Assembly (NCBI GenBank): GCA_964649795.1
Contig: CAZYQY010000009.1
Coordinates: forward strand, 1 to 23,905
Length of the DNA: 23,905 nucleotides
DNA from: JABMPX01 sp964649795
GTDB taxonomy: Bacteria; Patescibacteriota; Minisyncoccia; Portnoybacterales; UBA2143
Reading direction: 5' to 3'
Shown here piece by piece: positions 8,803 to 17,778 of the stretch; the stretch's first letter is position 1, and each line of letters begins with the position of its first letter. The position numbers and the translations under genes are program-made. Under the pieces are notes generated by a model that saw only the letters and a program-made list of their open reading frames with translations, ran no database searches and had not been told where the DNA came from.

Positions 8803-8830
8803 AATATCTAAAAAGTTGGGAGGGTAAAAT
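8803..8830 (+). other. 5' arm of the pre-23S processing stem (3' arm 14403-14430)
   Basis: The 28 bases at 8803-8830 pair with 14403-14430 along their whole length if four G-U pairs are allowed; the innermost GAGGGTAAAAT/ATTTTACCCTC is perfect and includes 23S helix 1. This is the expected RNase III substrate and fixes the two ends of the 23S gene. Confidence 0.8.
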
Positions 8831-8953
8831 AATATAGGGCCTATGACGGATGCCTTGACATAAAGAGCCTATGAAGGACGTGGCGTGACTGCGATAAGCC
8901 TCGGGGAGGCGTCTAGCAACCTTTGATCCGTGGATGTCCGAATGGGGTAACCT

Positions 8954-11156
<2,203 letters not shown>

Positions 11157-11384
11157 GCACAGTGAGTGCTGGGCAGTTTTAGTGGGGCGCTATCCTCCTA
11201 AAAGGTAACGGAGGAGTTTATAAGGTTGGCTAGACCCGGATGGAAATCGGGTTGGTCGTGTAAAGGCATAAGCCAGCTTTACTGCAAGACGGACATGTCG
11301 CGCAGTTGCGAAAGCAGAACTTAGTGAACCGACCGTTGGTTGTAGAACCGCGGAAGATTAACGGATAAAAGTTACTCTAGGGAT

Positions 11385-12253
11385 AAGCTCTGACCCTGAT
11401 TTCACGTCAGGGAAAAAGAGTTGTTGTCCGACCCATTCCGTAAGGGTGGGAATGTACGGCTTATAACGGTGAAGGTCGCCTTAGGCGATTAATACCGTGG
11501 GAAGTTAAAAGGACATAAAATAATATGATCAAATTATCACAAATACAAAAACAGATCCTTTATGGTACTGTTCTTGGAGATGGATATTTGCAGAAAACCG
11601 GCAAAGCGAATGCAAGATTAAGATTAGAGCATGGAAAAGATCAAAAAGAATATCTTTTTTGGAAAGCAAGCCAATTCCAAAAATTATTTCAAGGTAAGCC
11701 AAAATATATTGAACGAATTCATCCTATTACAAAAAAAACGTATAAGTATTGGAGATATCAATCTAACAGTACGCCTGTTTTTGGAAAAATTAGAAAAATA
11801 TTTTATCCTCAAGATAAAAAAACGATTCCAAAGGACTTAAATAAATATTTAAGCTCAAGAACTTTAGCGATTTGGTATATGGATGATGGATATTATAGCA
11901 AGAGAGACAATAGCAGTTATCTCTATCTTGGCAGAGTTAGCAGAGATGAAGCAGAAACTGTATCTCGATCAATTTATACAGCGTTTAAATTGTCTAATAC
12001 AATTTTAGACAAAAAGGAGAAGAGTTATGTAATTTATTTTTCTCCTAAAACAGTTCTCAAATTGAGAAAGATAATAAAAAAGTATATGTTGTCTCAATTT
12101 GATTACAAATTTCCTTTTAACCCCGTAACGACTGAGTCCACCTTAGGTGGACAAAATAATGGGTACTAGATATTCTAGAATAAAACCATTATTATACGCC
12201 GTCTCCCGATGAAAAATCGGGATGAAGATATAGTCTAATCTATAAAAAGATTG
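11385..12253 (+). mobile_element. Group I intron 1 in 23S rRNA (about E. coli 2449)
   Basis: The 5' exon ends in U (GGGAT, 11384) and the intron ends in G (12253) before AACAGGC, the hallmark of group I splicing. Core elements seen: ATAACGGTGAAGG (about 11463), AATACCGTGGGAAG (about 11491, Q-like), CCCCGTAACGACTGAG (about 12120, R-like) and AAGATATAGTCTA (about 12225, S-like). P7 is GACT with AGTC. The open reading frame is inserted between the Q- and R-like blocks, that is in the P6 region. The insertion point, by my count of E. coli numbering, follows U2449, next to A2450/A2451. I could not settle the P1 pairing. Confidence 0.88.
11525..12169 (+). CDS. LAGLIDADG homing endonuclease of intron 1
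   Basis: A 214-residue site-specific endonuclease that would cut intronless 23S genes and drive intron spread. Both LAGLIDADG helices are visible: GTVLGDGYL at about residues 14-22 and LAIWYMDDGYY at about 112-122, so one chain holds a full active site with acidic residues at both motif ends. RLRLEHGKDQKEYLFWK after the first motif is shared with the other two intron proteins. The ATG at 11525 has AAAAGGA 11 nt upstream. The last 16 or so codons run through the ribozyme R-like block, so those bases serve both the protein and the RNA. Confidence 0.92.
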   Translation: MIKLSQIQKQILYGTVLGDGYLQKTGKANARLRLEHGKDQKEYLFWKASQFQKLFQGKPKYIERIHPITKKTYKYWRYQSNSTPVFGKIRKIFYPQDKKTIPKDLNKYLSSRTLAIWYMDDGYYSKRDNSSYLYLGRVSRDEAETVSRSIYTAFKLSNTILDKKEKSYVIYFSPKTVLKLRKIIKKYMLSQFDYKFPFNPVTTESTLGGQNNGY

Positions 12254-12386
12254 AACAGGCTAATAGAGCCCGAGAGTCCATATCGACGGCTCTGTTTGGC
12301 ACCTCGATTAAAGAGCTATAGTCGCTTATAGGAGTGATCCTATTCGAATAATTCGGCTTATAACGGTGGAATCTTCTTATTTTTAT

Positions 12387-12395
12387 TGGTATAAT
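12387..12395 (+). promoter_or_regulatory. Extended -10 promoter inside intron 2
   Basis: TGG-TATAAT is a full extended -10 element (TGnTATAAT) in the P5 extension. Transcription from about 12402 would run directly into AAGGAG (12402-12407) and the GTG start at 12416. No -35 box is needed for this promoter class. The same string recurs at the equivalent place in intron 3. Confidence 0.5.
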
Positions 12396-12415
12396 ATAGA
12401 TAAGGAGACAATACC

Positions 12416-13090
12416 GTGGGAAGTTCTCGAAAGTTAAAATTTAATCCATCTAAGTTTTGGCATAAAGATTGGATTGAGCGTAAAAGGAAATTATATCTTA
12501 GCTCGGTTCAAAAGTTTGTATTAGTAGGTTCAATATTGGGCGACGGAACATTAAGAATGCCCAAAGAAGGTATTAACGCTAATTTCAAAACTGAACATGG
12601 GTTGCGTCAAAAAAAATATGTGCTTTGGAAATACAATATATTCAAAAATTGGGTTTTTACTCCACCTAAGATTAGTTATCGTTATAGAGAAAATACAAGA
12701 GAAAAATATGAGAAATCATGGTGGTTTAGGACAGTGAGTCATCCTGAGATTACTGAATTTTGGAAGATTTTTTACCCAAGTGGTAAAAAAATTGTTCCTC
12801 CAGATATTGATAAATTTTTTACATCTTTATCTTTGGCAGTATGGGTAATGGATGATGGGAATCTGAATAAAAAAAATTTGAACATAAGCACGTATTCTTT
12901 CAATTTAGATGAGATTAAATTATTACAAAAATTGTTGGAGCATAAGTTTGGTGTGAGAAGTAATTTTTATCGGGATAGAGATAAAGGTTATAGGATGTAT
13001 TTTTCTGTTAATGATACTCAGAAAATATCCTGTATGATCCAATCTTATGTAATTCCTTCAATGAAATATAAACTTTCGATAACCCCGTAA
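12416..13090 (+). CDS. LAGLIDADG homing endonuclease of intron 2
   Basis: A 224-residue endonuclease with motifs GSILGDGTL (about residues 38-46) and LAVWVMDDG (about 141-149), and the shared stretch KTEHGLRQKKYVLWKY. It starts at GTG 12416, which lies inside the ribozyme Q-like block ACCGTGGGAAG, preceded at 8 nt by a good Shine-Dalgarno sequence AAGGAG. The stop TAA lies inside the R-like block CCCCGTAACGACT. So both ends of the reading frame are built into the catalytic RNA. The basic N-terminal segment of about 30 residues before the first motif is absent from the intron 1 protein. Confidence 0.9.
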   Translation: MGSSRKLKFNPSKFWHKDWIERKRKLYLSSVQKFVLVGSILGDGTLRMPKEGINANFKTEHGLRQKKYVLWKYNIFKNWVFTPPKISYRYRENTREKYEKSWWFRTVSHPEITEFWKIFYPSGKKIVPPDIDKFFTSLSLAVWVMDDGNLNKKNLNISTYSFNLDEIKLLQKLLEHKFGVRSNFYRDRDKGYRMYFSVNDTQKISCMIQSYVIPSMKYKLSITP

Positions 13091-13356
13091 CGACTGAGTC
13101 CGTAAGGACGAAATAGTGAGTACCAGATATTCTGGAATTAAACCGCTATTATACGCCGAACCCCGCTTTAGACGGGTGGTGATATAGTCTATGCCATTGG
13201 AAACAATGGATTAATATGGTCGGCTCATCTTATCCTGGGGCTGAAGAAGGTCCCAAGGGTTTGGCTGTTCGCCAATTAAAAAGGTACGCGAGCTGGGTAA
13301 GTGAAAATGAGCCCAGTTAAAACTGACTAATAACGATGAAGTCCATGTTATTATTA

Positions 13357-13365
13357 TGGTATAAT
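13357..13365 (+). promoter_or_regulatory. Extended -10 promoter inside intron 3
   Basis: TGG-TATAAT, as in intron 2, ends 7 nt before the ATG at 13373, so the endonuclease mRNA would be leaderless or nearly so. Confidence 0.45.
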
Positions 13366-13372
13366 AATATAT

Positions 13373-13987
13373 ATGGGTAATATCGTGGGAAGACAAAATT
13401 ACATTTCTGATTTTCAGAAACAAATAATTATTGGTTGTCTTTTGGGTGATGGAAGATTAGAATGCAGATCTAAAAATAATACAGCCAGGTTAAGAATCCA
13501 TCATGGCTATAAGCAAAAAAGATACTTGTTTTGGAAATACGAAATTTTCAAGAATATAGTCAATAGTGGACCCAAGAGAATAGTATGGAAAGATAAAAAA
13601 AGAAACATGAATAATGTATCTTGGTATTTTCATACTTTAACAACTCAAGAATTAGGAGATTTATATTCATTATTCTATAGAAGAGGAAAGAAAATTTTAC
13701 CTGAAAATCTTTATGATTTATTAACGCCATTATCATTAGCAATATGGACTATGGATGATGGTGATAATGATAAAGATTCTATAAGATATAATACACAATC
13801 TTTTTCTTATAAAGAACAGAAAACATTGAAAGAGTTATTGAAAAAGAAATATCAATTAGAATCAAATCTTAATAAAGACAGGAATAATTATAGATTAAGA
13901 GTTAAGAAATCAAGTAAAGCGAAATTAATCGAATTAATTGATTCTTTCATAATTTCTTCTATGAAATATAAAATTTTGTCCCCGTAA
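13373..13987 (+). CDS. LAGLIDADG homing endonuclease of intron 3
   Basis: A 204-residue endonuclease with motifs GCLLGDGRL (about residues 23-31) and LAIWTMDDGDN (about 122-132), and the shared stretch RLRIHHGYKQKRYLFWKYEIFKN. The ATG at 13373 is used here; the GTG at 13385 aligns with the start of the intron 2 protein and is an alternative. The beginning covers the Q-like block, and the stop TAA at the end lies in the R-like block CCCCGTAACGACT. Similarity to the intron 2 protein in the C-terminal region (SMKYKL, SMKYKI before the stop) suggests a common origin. Confidence 0.9.
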   Translation: MGNIVGRQNYISDFQKQIIIGCLLGDGRLECRSKNNTARLRIHHGYKQKRYLFWKYEIFKNIVNSGPKRIVWKDKKRNMNNVSWYFHTLTTQELGDLYSLFYRRGKKILPENLYDLLTPLSLAIWTMDDGDNDKDSIRYNTQSFSYKEQKTLKELLKKKYQLESNLNKDRNNYRLRVKKSSKAKLIELIDSFIISSMKYKILSP

Positions 13988-14463
13988 CGACTTGATCATT
14001 TTAAATGATCGGGTAATAGGTACTCAATACTTGAGAATTAAACTATTACAATACGTCAGGTCGCTTTATGCGACAAGTTATAGTCTGTACTGTTAGTAAT
14101 AACAGAATTATATGTCAGACCGGCGTGAGCCAGGTTGGTCCCTATCTGCCGTAGGCGTTGATACTTGAGGGAAGTCATCCATTGTACGAGAGGATCCGGA
14201 TGAACAAACCTCTGGTCTACCAGTTGTCTTGCCAAAGGCATTGCTGGGTAGCTAAGTTTGGAAGAGATAAGCACTGAAAGCATCTAAGTGCGAAGCTCCT
14301 CCCAAGATGAGGTATCTTAGATTCCCCGGAGATTACGGGGTTGATAGGCTCTAGGTGTAAGCGCGGCAACGTGTTTAGCCAAGGAGTACTAATAAATCAT
14401 TAATTTTACCCTCTTAGCTTTTTGGATATTAAATCTGTATTATTATAGGATTCAAGTTATTAA

Positions 14464-14572
14464 CTTGGTGGTTATGCTGAACGGGTTCCACCTTTTCCCA
14501 TTCCGAACAGAGAAGTTAAACCGTTCAAGGCCGATGATAGTGGCTTTGCCGCGAAAGTAGGTAGCCGCCAGA
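14464..14572 (+). rRNA. rrf: 5S ribosomal RNA
   Basis: About 109 nt, recognised by CCATTCCGAACAGAGAAGTTAAACC and GCCGATGATAGTGGC, with helix I TTGGTGG (14465-14471) paired to CCGCCAG (14565-14571). The flanks 14450-14463 and 14573-14586 extend helix I with ATTCAAGTTATTAA against TTAATGACTTGAAT, a processing stem like those of 16S and 23S. It lies about 50 nt after 23S, presumably co-transcribed. Ends are approximate. Confidence 0.92.
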
Positions 14573-14580
14573 TTAATGAC

Positions 14581-14609
14581 TTGAATTCTAATAATAAAAA
14601 CTCTATAAT
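14581..14609 (+). promoter_or_regulatory. Promoter of the Cys-rich protein-rodA pair, embedded in the rRNA terminator
   Basis: TTGAAT (14581-14586), 17 bp, TATAAT (14604-14609). The -10 box occupies the inner arm and loop of the hairpin that ends the rRNA operon. A start near 14616 leaves a leader of about 12 nt before ATG 14628, without the left arm, so the new mRNA could not form the hairpin. Confidence 0.6.
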
Positions 14610-14629
14610 GTTTATAGAGTTTTTATTAT
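14591..14629. terminator. Terminator of the 23S-5S unit
   Basis: A perfect 18-bp stem (14591-14608 with 14612-14629) and a 3-nt loop, with A-rich left arm and T-rich right arm, so it can act in both directions. The right arm overlaps the start codon of the next gene at 14628. Confidence 0.75.
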
Positions 14630-15446
14630 GACTAATCGCGTTTTTAAGCAAATTATTATTGCTTCAATTTTCTTCCTTATTTTATTTGGTATTGTTTTTT
14701 TGATTTATCATTTTTCTCAACCAGAGCCTTCCTGCTTTGATAATATTCAGAATCAGGAAGAGGAAGAAGTAGATTGCGGAGGACCTTGTATCCCTTGCGA
14801 GTTAATGCATATAAAAGATATAGAAGTTTTATTGGCTGATAAAATATTAGTCCAAGATAATTTTTATGATTTAGTTGCTCAAATAAAAAATCCAAATCAG
14901 AATTATGGCAGTGGCGATTTTGCTTATAATTTTGAATTATATGATTCTAAAAATAATCTTCTTGGAAAATATTCCGGCTCAACTTTTATTTTGCCTAATC
15001 AAACTAAATATTTAATTAATTCTAAAATAAATATTTCTGGAAAAATTGCTCAAGTTAAGTTTTCTTTTGGCAAAATTGATTGGCAGAGAGTAGAGGATTA
15101 TCAGCCTCCAAAATTAGCTATCCAACAAAAAGAATTCCGTCTTTTAGATGATAGCGAGACGGGCCAAAGCCAAGTAAAAGCTCTTTTAATTAATAAAACT
15201 AATTTTGATTTTGATAAAATAGATATTGATGTTCTGTTATTTGACCAGTATTATAAATTGCTTGGCCTTAATACTACAGAAATCAAGACTTTATTAGCTG
15301 GCCAAGAGCGTGATTTTGTTGCTACATGGTTTAGAAAAATAACAAAACAAGTGGCTTTTGTTGAAATAGAAGCAGAAACTAATATTTTTGACAATGATAA
15401 TTATTTACCAGCTATTGAAAAGAAAGAAAAATTTCAGGAATATTAA
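14628..15446 (+). CDS. Membrane-anchored Cys-motif protein, function unknown
   Basis: A 272-residue protein with one N-terminal membrane anchor (about residues 9-27) and an outside domain. Just after the anchor is the cysteine cluster C36-FDNIQNQEEEEVD-C50-GGP-C54-IP-C57; the pattern CxDxxQNxxExxVDCGGPCxxC recurs in surface proteins of candidate-phylum bacteria and may bind metal or form disulfides. The rest is predicted beta-rich, possibly two FxxG-type or immunoglobulin-like domains (residues about 60-150 and 155-260), without a motif I can name. It is 3 nt before rodA, so it is probably part of a cell-envelope operon. Confidence 0.8.
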   Translation: MTNRVFKQIIIASIFFLILFGIVFLIYHFSQPEPSCFDNIQNQEEEEVDCGGPCIPCELMHIKDIEVLLADKILVQDNFYDLVAQIKNPNQNYGSGDFAYNFELYDSKNNLLGKYSGSTFILPNQTKYLINSKINISGKIAQVKFSFGKIDWQRVEDYQPPKLAIQQKEFRLLDDSETGQSQVKALLINKTNFDFDKIDIDVLLFDQYYKLLGLNTTEIKTLLAGQERDFVATWFRKITKQVAFVEIEAETNIFDNDNYLPAIEKKEKFQEY

Positions 15447-15449
15447 TTT

Positions 15450-16529
15450 ATGTTTAGCCACTTGAGAAAACTTGATTGGTCTTTAATCATTGCTGTCCTG
15501 CTTCTTTCTGGGGTAGGGCTTTTAACTATTTATGGCATTGGCTCTGATGACTCTCTGGTTTTTTTAAAAAAACAAGCACTTTTCCTTGGGCTTGGTTTTT
15601 TATTTATGATGAGTTTAAGTTTTTTTGATTATAGAATTTTTAAAAACAATTCATTTATTTTGGTTATTATTTATCTTATTTCTTTATTATTCTTAGTATT
15701 TGTTTTATTTTCCCAGGAAATTAGAGGAGCTTCCAGCTGGCTTCGTTTAGGACCGTTAAATTTTGAACCCATAGAATTTATTAAGATAATCATTATATTG
15801 CTTTTAGCAAAGTATTTTTCTTCTCGCCATATTGAAATGTATCGCATCCGTCATTTAATTATTTCAGGCATATATATCAGTTTACCTATTTTTATTATTC
15901 TGCTTCAACCTGACATTGGTTCAGTTTTAGTTTTAATAAGTATCTGGCTGGGCGTTATTATTATCGCTGGCATTAAAACCCGCCATTTAATTATTCTTTC
16001 TCTGCTTTTAATCTTTTTATTAATTGGCAGCTGGTTTTGCCTGTTAAAAGATTATCAAAAAGAAAGAATTCTTACTTTTTTAAATCCAGAGGAAGATCCT
16101 TATGGCAGGGGATATCATATTAGTCAATCATTAATTGCTGTTGGTTCTGGTGGCTTGTTTGGCCAGGGCTTAGTAGATAATTCTCAAGCAGGACTTAAAT
16201 TCTTGCCAGACCAGCATACTGATTTTATCTTTGCTACTCTTGCTGAACAAAGAGGACTAATCGGCATTTCTTTTTTGATAGCTCTTTTTGCTTTTCTCTT
16301 TTGGAAAATTATTAAAATTGCCTTATCTTCTCTTAATAATTTTTCTCGGCTTTTTGCTATTGGATTAGTCATAATGCTTTTTAGCCAAGTAATTATTAAT
16401 ATTGGTATGAATATGGCAATTCTGCCTATTACGGGCTTAACATTGCCTTTTGTTAGTTATGGCGGCAGTAGCTTGGTTAGTATATTTTTAGGACTAGGAG
16501 TTTTACAAAGTATTAAGGCAAGGACCTAA
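15450..16529 (+). CDS. rodA: SEDS peptidoglycan glycosyltransferase, RodA-like
   Basis: Polytopic enzyme (about ten membrane segments, 359 residues) that polymerises lipid II glycan chains with a partner class B PBP. Family motifs are SSWLRLGPLNFEPIEFIKI near residue 96, FLPDQHTDFIFATLAEQRG from about residue 251, and NIGMNMAILPITGLTLPFVS followed by YGGSS near the C-terminus. The wording GM-x-LPITG-x-x-LPF-x-SYGGSS is closer to RodA (elongation) than to FtsW (division), but the two are hard to separate by eye. It overlaps the convergent minus-strand regulator by 4 nt, so the two genes end tail to tail with no terminator. Confidence 0.9.
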   Translation: MFSHLRKLDWSLIIAVLLLSGVGLLTIYGIGSDDSLVFLKKQALFLGLGFLFMMSLSFFDYRIFKNNSFILVIIYLISLLFLVFVLFSQEIRGASSWLRLGPLNFEPIEFIKIIIILLLAKYFSSRHIEMYRIRHLIISGIYISLPIFIILLQPDIGSVLVLISIWLGVIIIAGIKTRHLIILSLLLIFLLIGSWFCLLKDYQKERILTFLNPEEDPYGRGYHISQSLIAVGSGGLFGQGLVDNSQAGLKFLPDQHTDFIFATLAEQRGLIGISFLIALFAFLFWKIIKIALSSLNNFSRLFAIGLVIMLFSQVIINIGMNMAILPITGLTLPFVSYGGSSLVSIFLGLGVLQSIKART

Positions 16530-16735
16530 AATAAGTCCATTTTTCTTTTCGTTTGTCTGCCTCGGCTTAATCCTATCTTTCTTAAGAATGATTCTATCTG
16601 GTCTAATCTATAAAGACGATAATTATTTGCTGGATGACGATAAGGGATTAAAATACCCTTACTTTCCCAGTTTCTTAGAGTTAGGGGAGTAACATGAAGT
16701 AATTTTGCTGCTTTTTTAATAGTAAGGTATTCCAT
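16526..16735 (-). CDS. Small MerR-type helix-turn-helix protein
   Basis: A 69-residue protein that is only a DNA-binding domain: LTIKKAAKLLHVTPLTLRNWESKGILIP forms the MerR helix-turn-helix (about residues 4-31), followed by a wing NNYRLYRLDQIESFLRKIG. There is no dimerisation helix or sensor domain, so it could be an excisionase-like or minimal regulator. It converges on rodA (4-nt overlap) and diverges from dprA across a 95-bp AT-rich gap, so control of dprA-comM is the simplest guess. The same type of domain, differing in sequence, occurs twice at the start of the giant gene at 19818. Confidence 0.85.
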   Translation of the reverse strand: MEYLTIKKAAKLLHVTPLTLRNWESKGILIPYRHPANNYRLYRLDQIESFLRKIGLSRGRQTKRKMDLF

Positions 16736-16830
16736 AGTTTTATAATGTTTATATATATTTATATAATTTTAACTTATATGCATAAAACAAGTCAAGGAAT
16801 TAACTGTGGATAGTATTTTTGCCTTAATAT
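16736..16830. promoter_or_regulatory. Divergent intergenic region between the MerR-like gene and dprA
   Basis: Very AT-rich, with TTTATATATATTTATATAA (imperfect palindrome, about 16748-16766), a possible operator. TAGTAT at 16811-16816 could be a -10 for dprA, but I find no convincing -35. TGTGGATAG near 16805 is one base from a DnaA box. Confidence 0.3.
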
Positions 16831-17778
16831 ATGTCTAACATTATTTATATAGATGACGAAAAATACCCGAAACTGTTAAAACAGATAGGCAAAGAAGCGC
16901 CTAAGCAATTATATTTCAAAACTAATACTTTGAAAACAAATATTTTTGATAATTGCTTGACTGTGGTAGGCAGTAGAAAATTAACTTCTTATGGCAAGCA
17001 GGCAATGGAAGAATTGGTTGGAAAAATTGCTTTGGCTGGAATTACTATTGTTTCCGGCTTTATGTATGGAGGCGATGCTGTGGCTCACCAGGCAGCTATT
17101 AAGGCGGGAGGCAGAACTATTGCAGTGATGCCTTGCGGGATTGACAGAATCAGTCCTGAATATCAAAAAGAACTTTATCAGGAAATTTTAGATAACAATG
17201 GGTTAATAATGTCTGAATATAAAGGAAATATGGCGCCGACTCTCTGGACTTATCCTCAAAGAAACAGGATTGCAGCCGGGCTTTCAAAGGCTCTTTTGGT
17301 TGTTGAAGCAGGAAAGAAAAGCGGATGTTTAATTACAGCTAATTACGCCAAAAAATTTAAGAGAAAAGTTTTTGCTGTGCCAGGTCCTATTACTAGCAGC
17401 ATTACAAAAGGGTCCAATGCTCTTATTAGGGAAGGCGCAGAAATGGTTCTTAGCGCTAAGGATGTTTTAAAGTATTATCGTTCTGATCTTGCGCTTCGGA
17501 AAACGAATTTTTTTGAATCGCTTAGCCCTTCTCAGCAAGCTGGGGAGCATGCTCAAACCTCACGATTTAAAAATTTGCCTTCTAAGCTCAGGGCCTTAAA
17601 TAAAAACCCGAAGAATATAGAAGAGCAAATTATTGACTTATTAAAGAGAGAACCGTTAGGGGCTGATGAATTGTCGCGTCAGCTAGAAATGCCAGTTTCA
17701 GAGCTTGGCGTTAAATTGTCTATTTTAGAAATGCATGAGATAATCAAACTAAGAGGAAATAAATATGGCATTAACTAA
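16831..17778 (+). CDS. dprA: DNA processing protein DprA
   Basis: Binds incoming single-stranded DNA during natural transformation and loads RecA. The 315-residue protein has the Rossmann-like DprA core: TVVGSRKLTSYG (44-55), VSGFMYGGDAVAH (74-86), YPQRNRIAAGLS (about 146-157), LVVEAGKKSGCLITA and VFAVPGP. A C-terminal winged-helix domain follows (about 253-315, IDLLKREPLGADELSRQLEMP). The usual SG-x-A-RG-x-DA loop is here SGFMYGGDA, so the Arg is replaced by Tyr. There is no N-terminal SAM domain. A polar linker from about residue 230 is low in conservation. It overlaps comM by 14 nt. Confidence 0.93.
   Translation: MSNIIYIDDEKYPKLLKQIGKEAPKQLYFKTNTLKTNIFDNCLTVVGSRKLTSYGKQAMEELVGKIALAGITIVSGFMYGGDAVAHQAAIKAGGRTIAVMPCGIDRISPEYQKELYQEILDNNGLIMSEYKGNMAPTLWTYPQRNRIAAGLSKALLVVEAGKKSGCLITANYAKKFKRKVFAVPGPITSSITKGSNALIREGAEMVLSAKDVLKYYRSDLALRKTNFFESLSPSQQAGEHAQTSRFKNLPSKLRALNKNPKNIEEQIIDLLKREPLGADELSRQLEMPVSELGVKLSILEMHEIIKLRGNKYGIN

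Larger units (their letters stand above)
12309..13218 (+). mobile_element. Group I intron 2 in 23S rRNA (about E. coli 2504)
   Basis: The 5' exon ends in U (CTCGAT, 12308); the intron ends in G (13218) before GTCGGCTC. It shares with intron 1 TATAACGGTG, AATACCGTGGGAAG, CCCCGTAACGACTGAGTCC, ATTATACGCC and GATATAGTCTA, in the same order. P5 is extended by a stem TCTTCTTAT/ATAAGGAGA whose loop carries a promoter-like sequence. GTCG at 12321-12324 can pair with exon CGAT (U-G at the splice site), a short candidate P1. The preceding 55-nt exon separates it from intron 1. Confidence 0.88.
13299..14114 (+). mobile_element. Group I intron 3 in 23S rRNA (about E. coli 2584)
   Basis: The 5' exon ends in U (GCTGGGT, 13298); the intron ends in G (14114) before TCAGACC. 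P1 is clear: exon CTGGGT (13293-13298) pairs with GCCCAG (13311-13316), with the U-G wobble at the splice site. Core blocks ATAACGATGAAG, AATATCGTGGGAAG, CCCCGTAACGACT, CAATACGTC and TTATAGTCTG correspond to those of introns 1 and 2, with more substitutions. The reading frame is again between the Q- and R-like blocks. The 80-nt exon before it contains the A-loop sequence. Confidence 0.9.
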
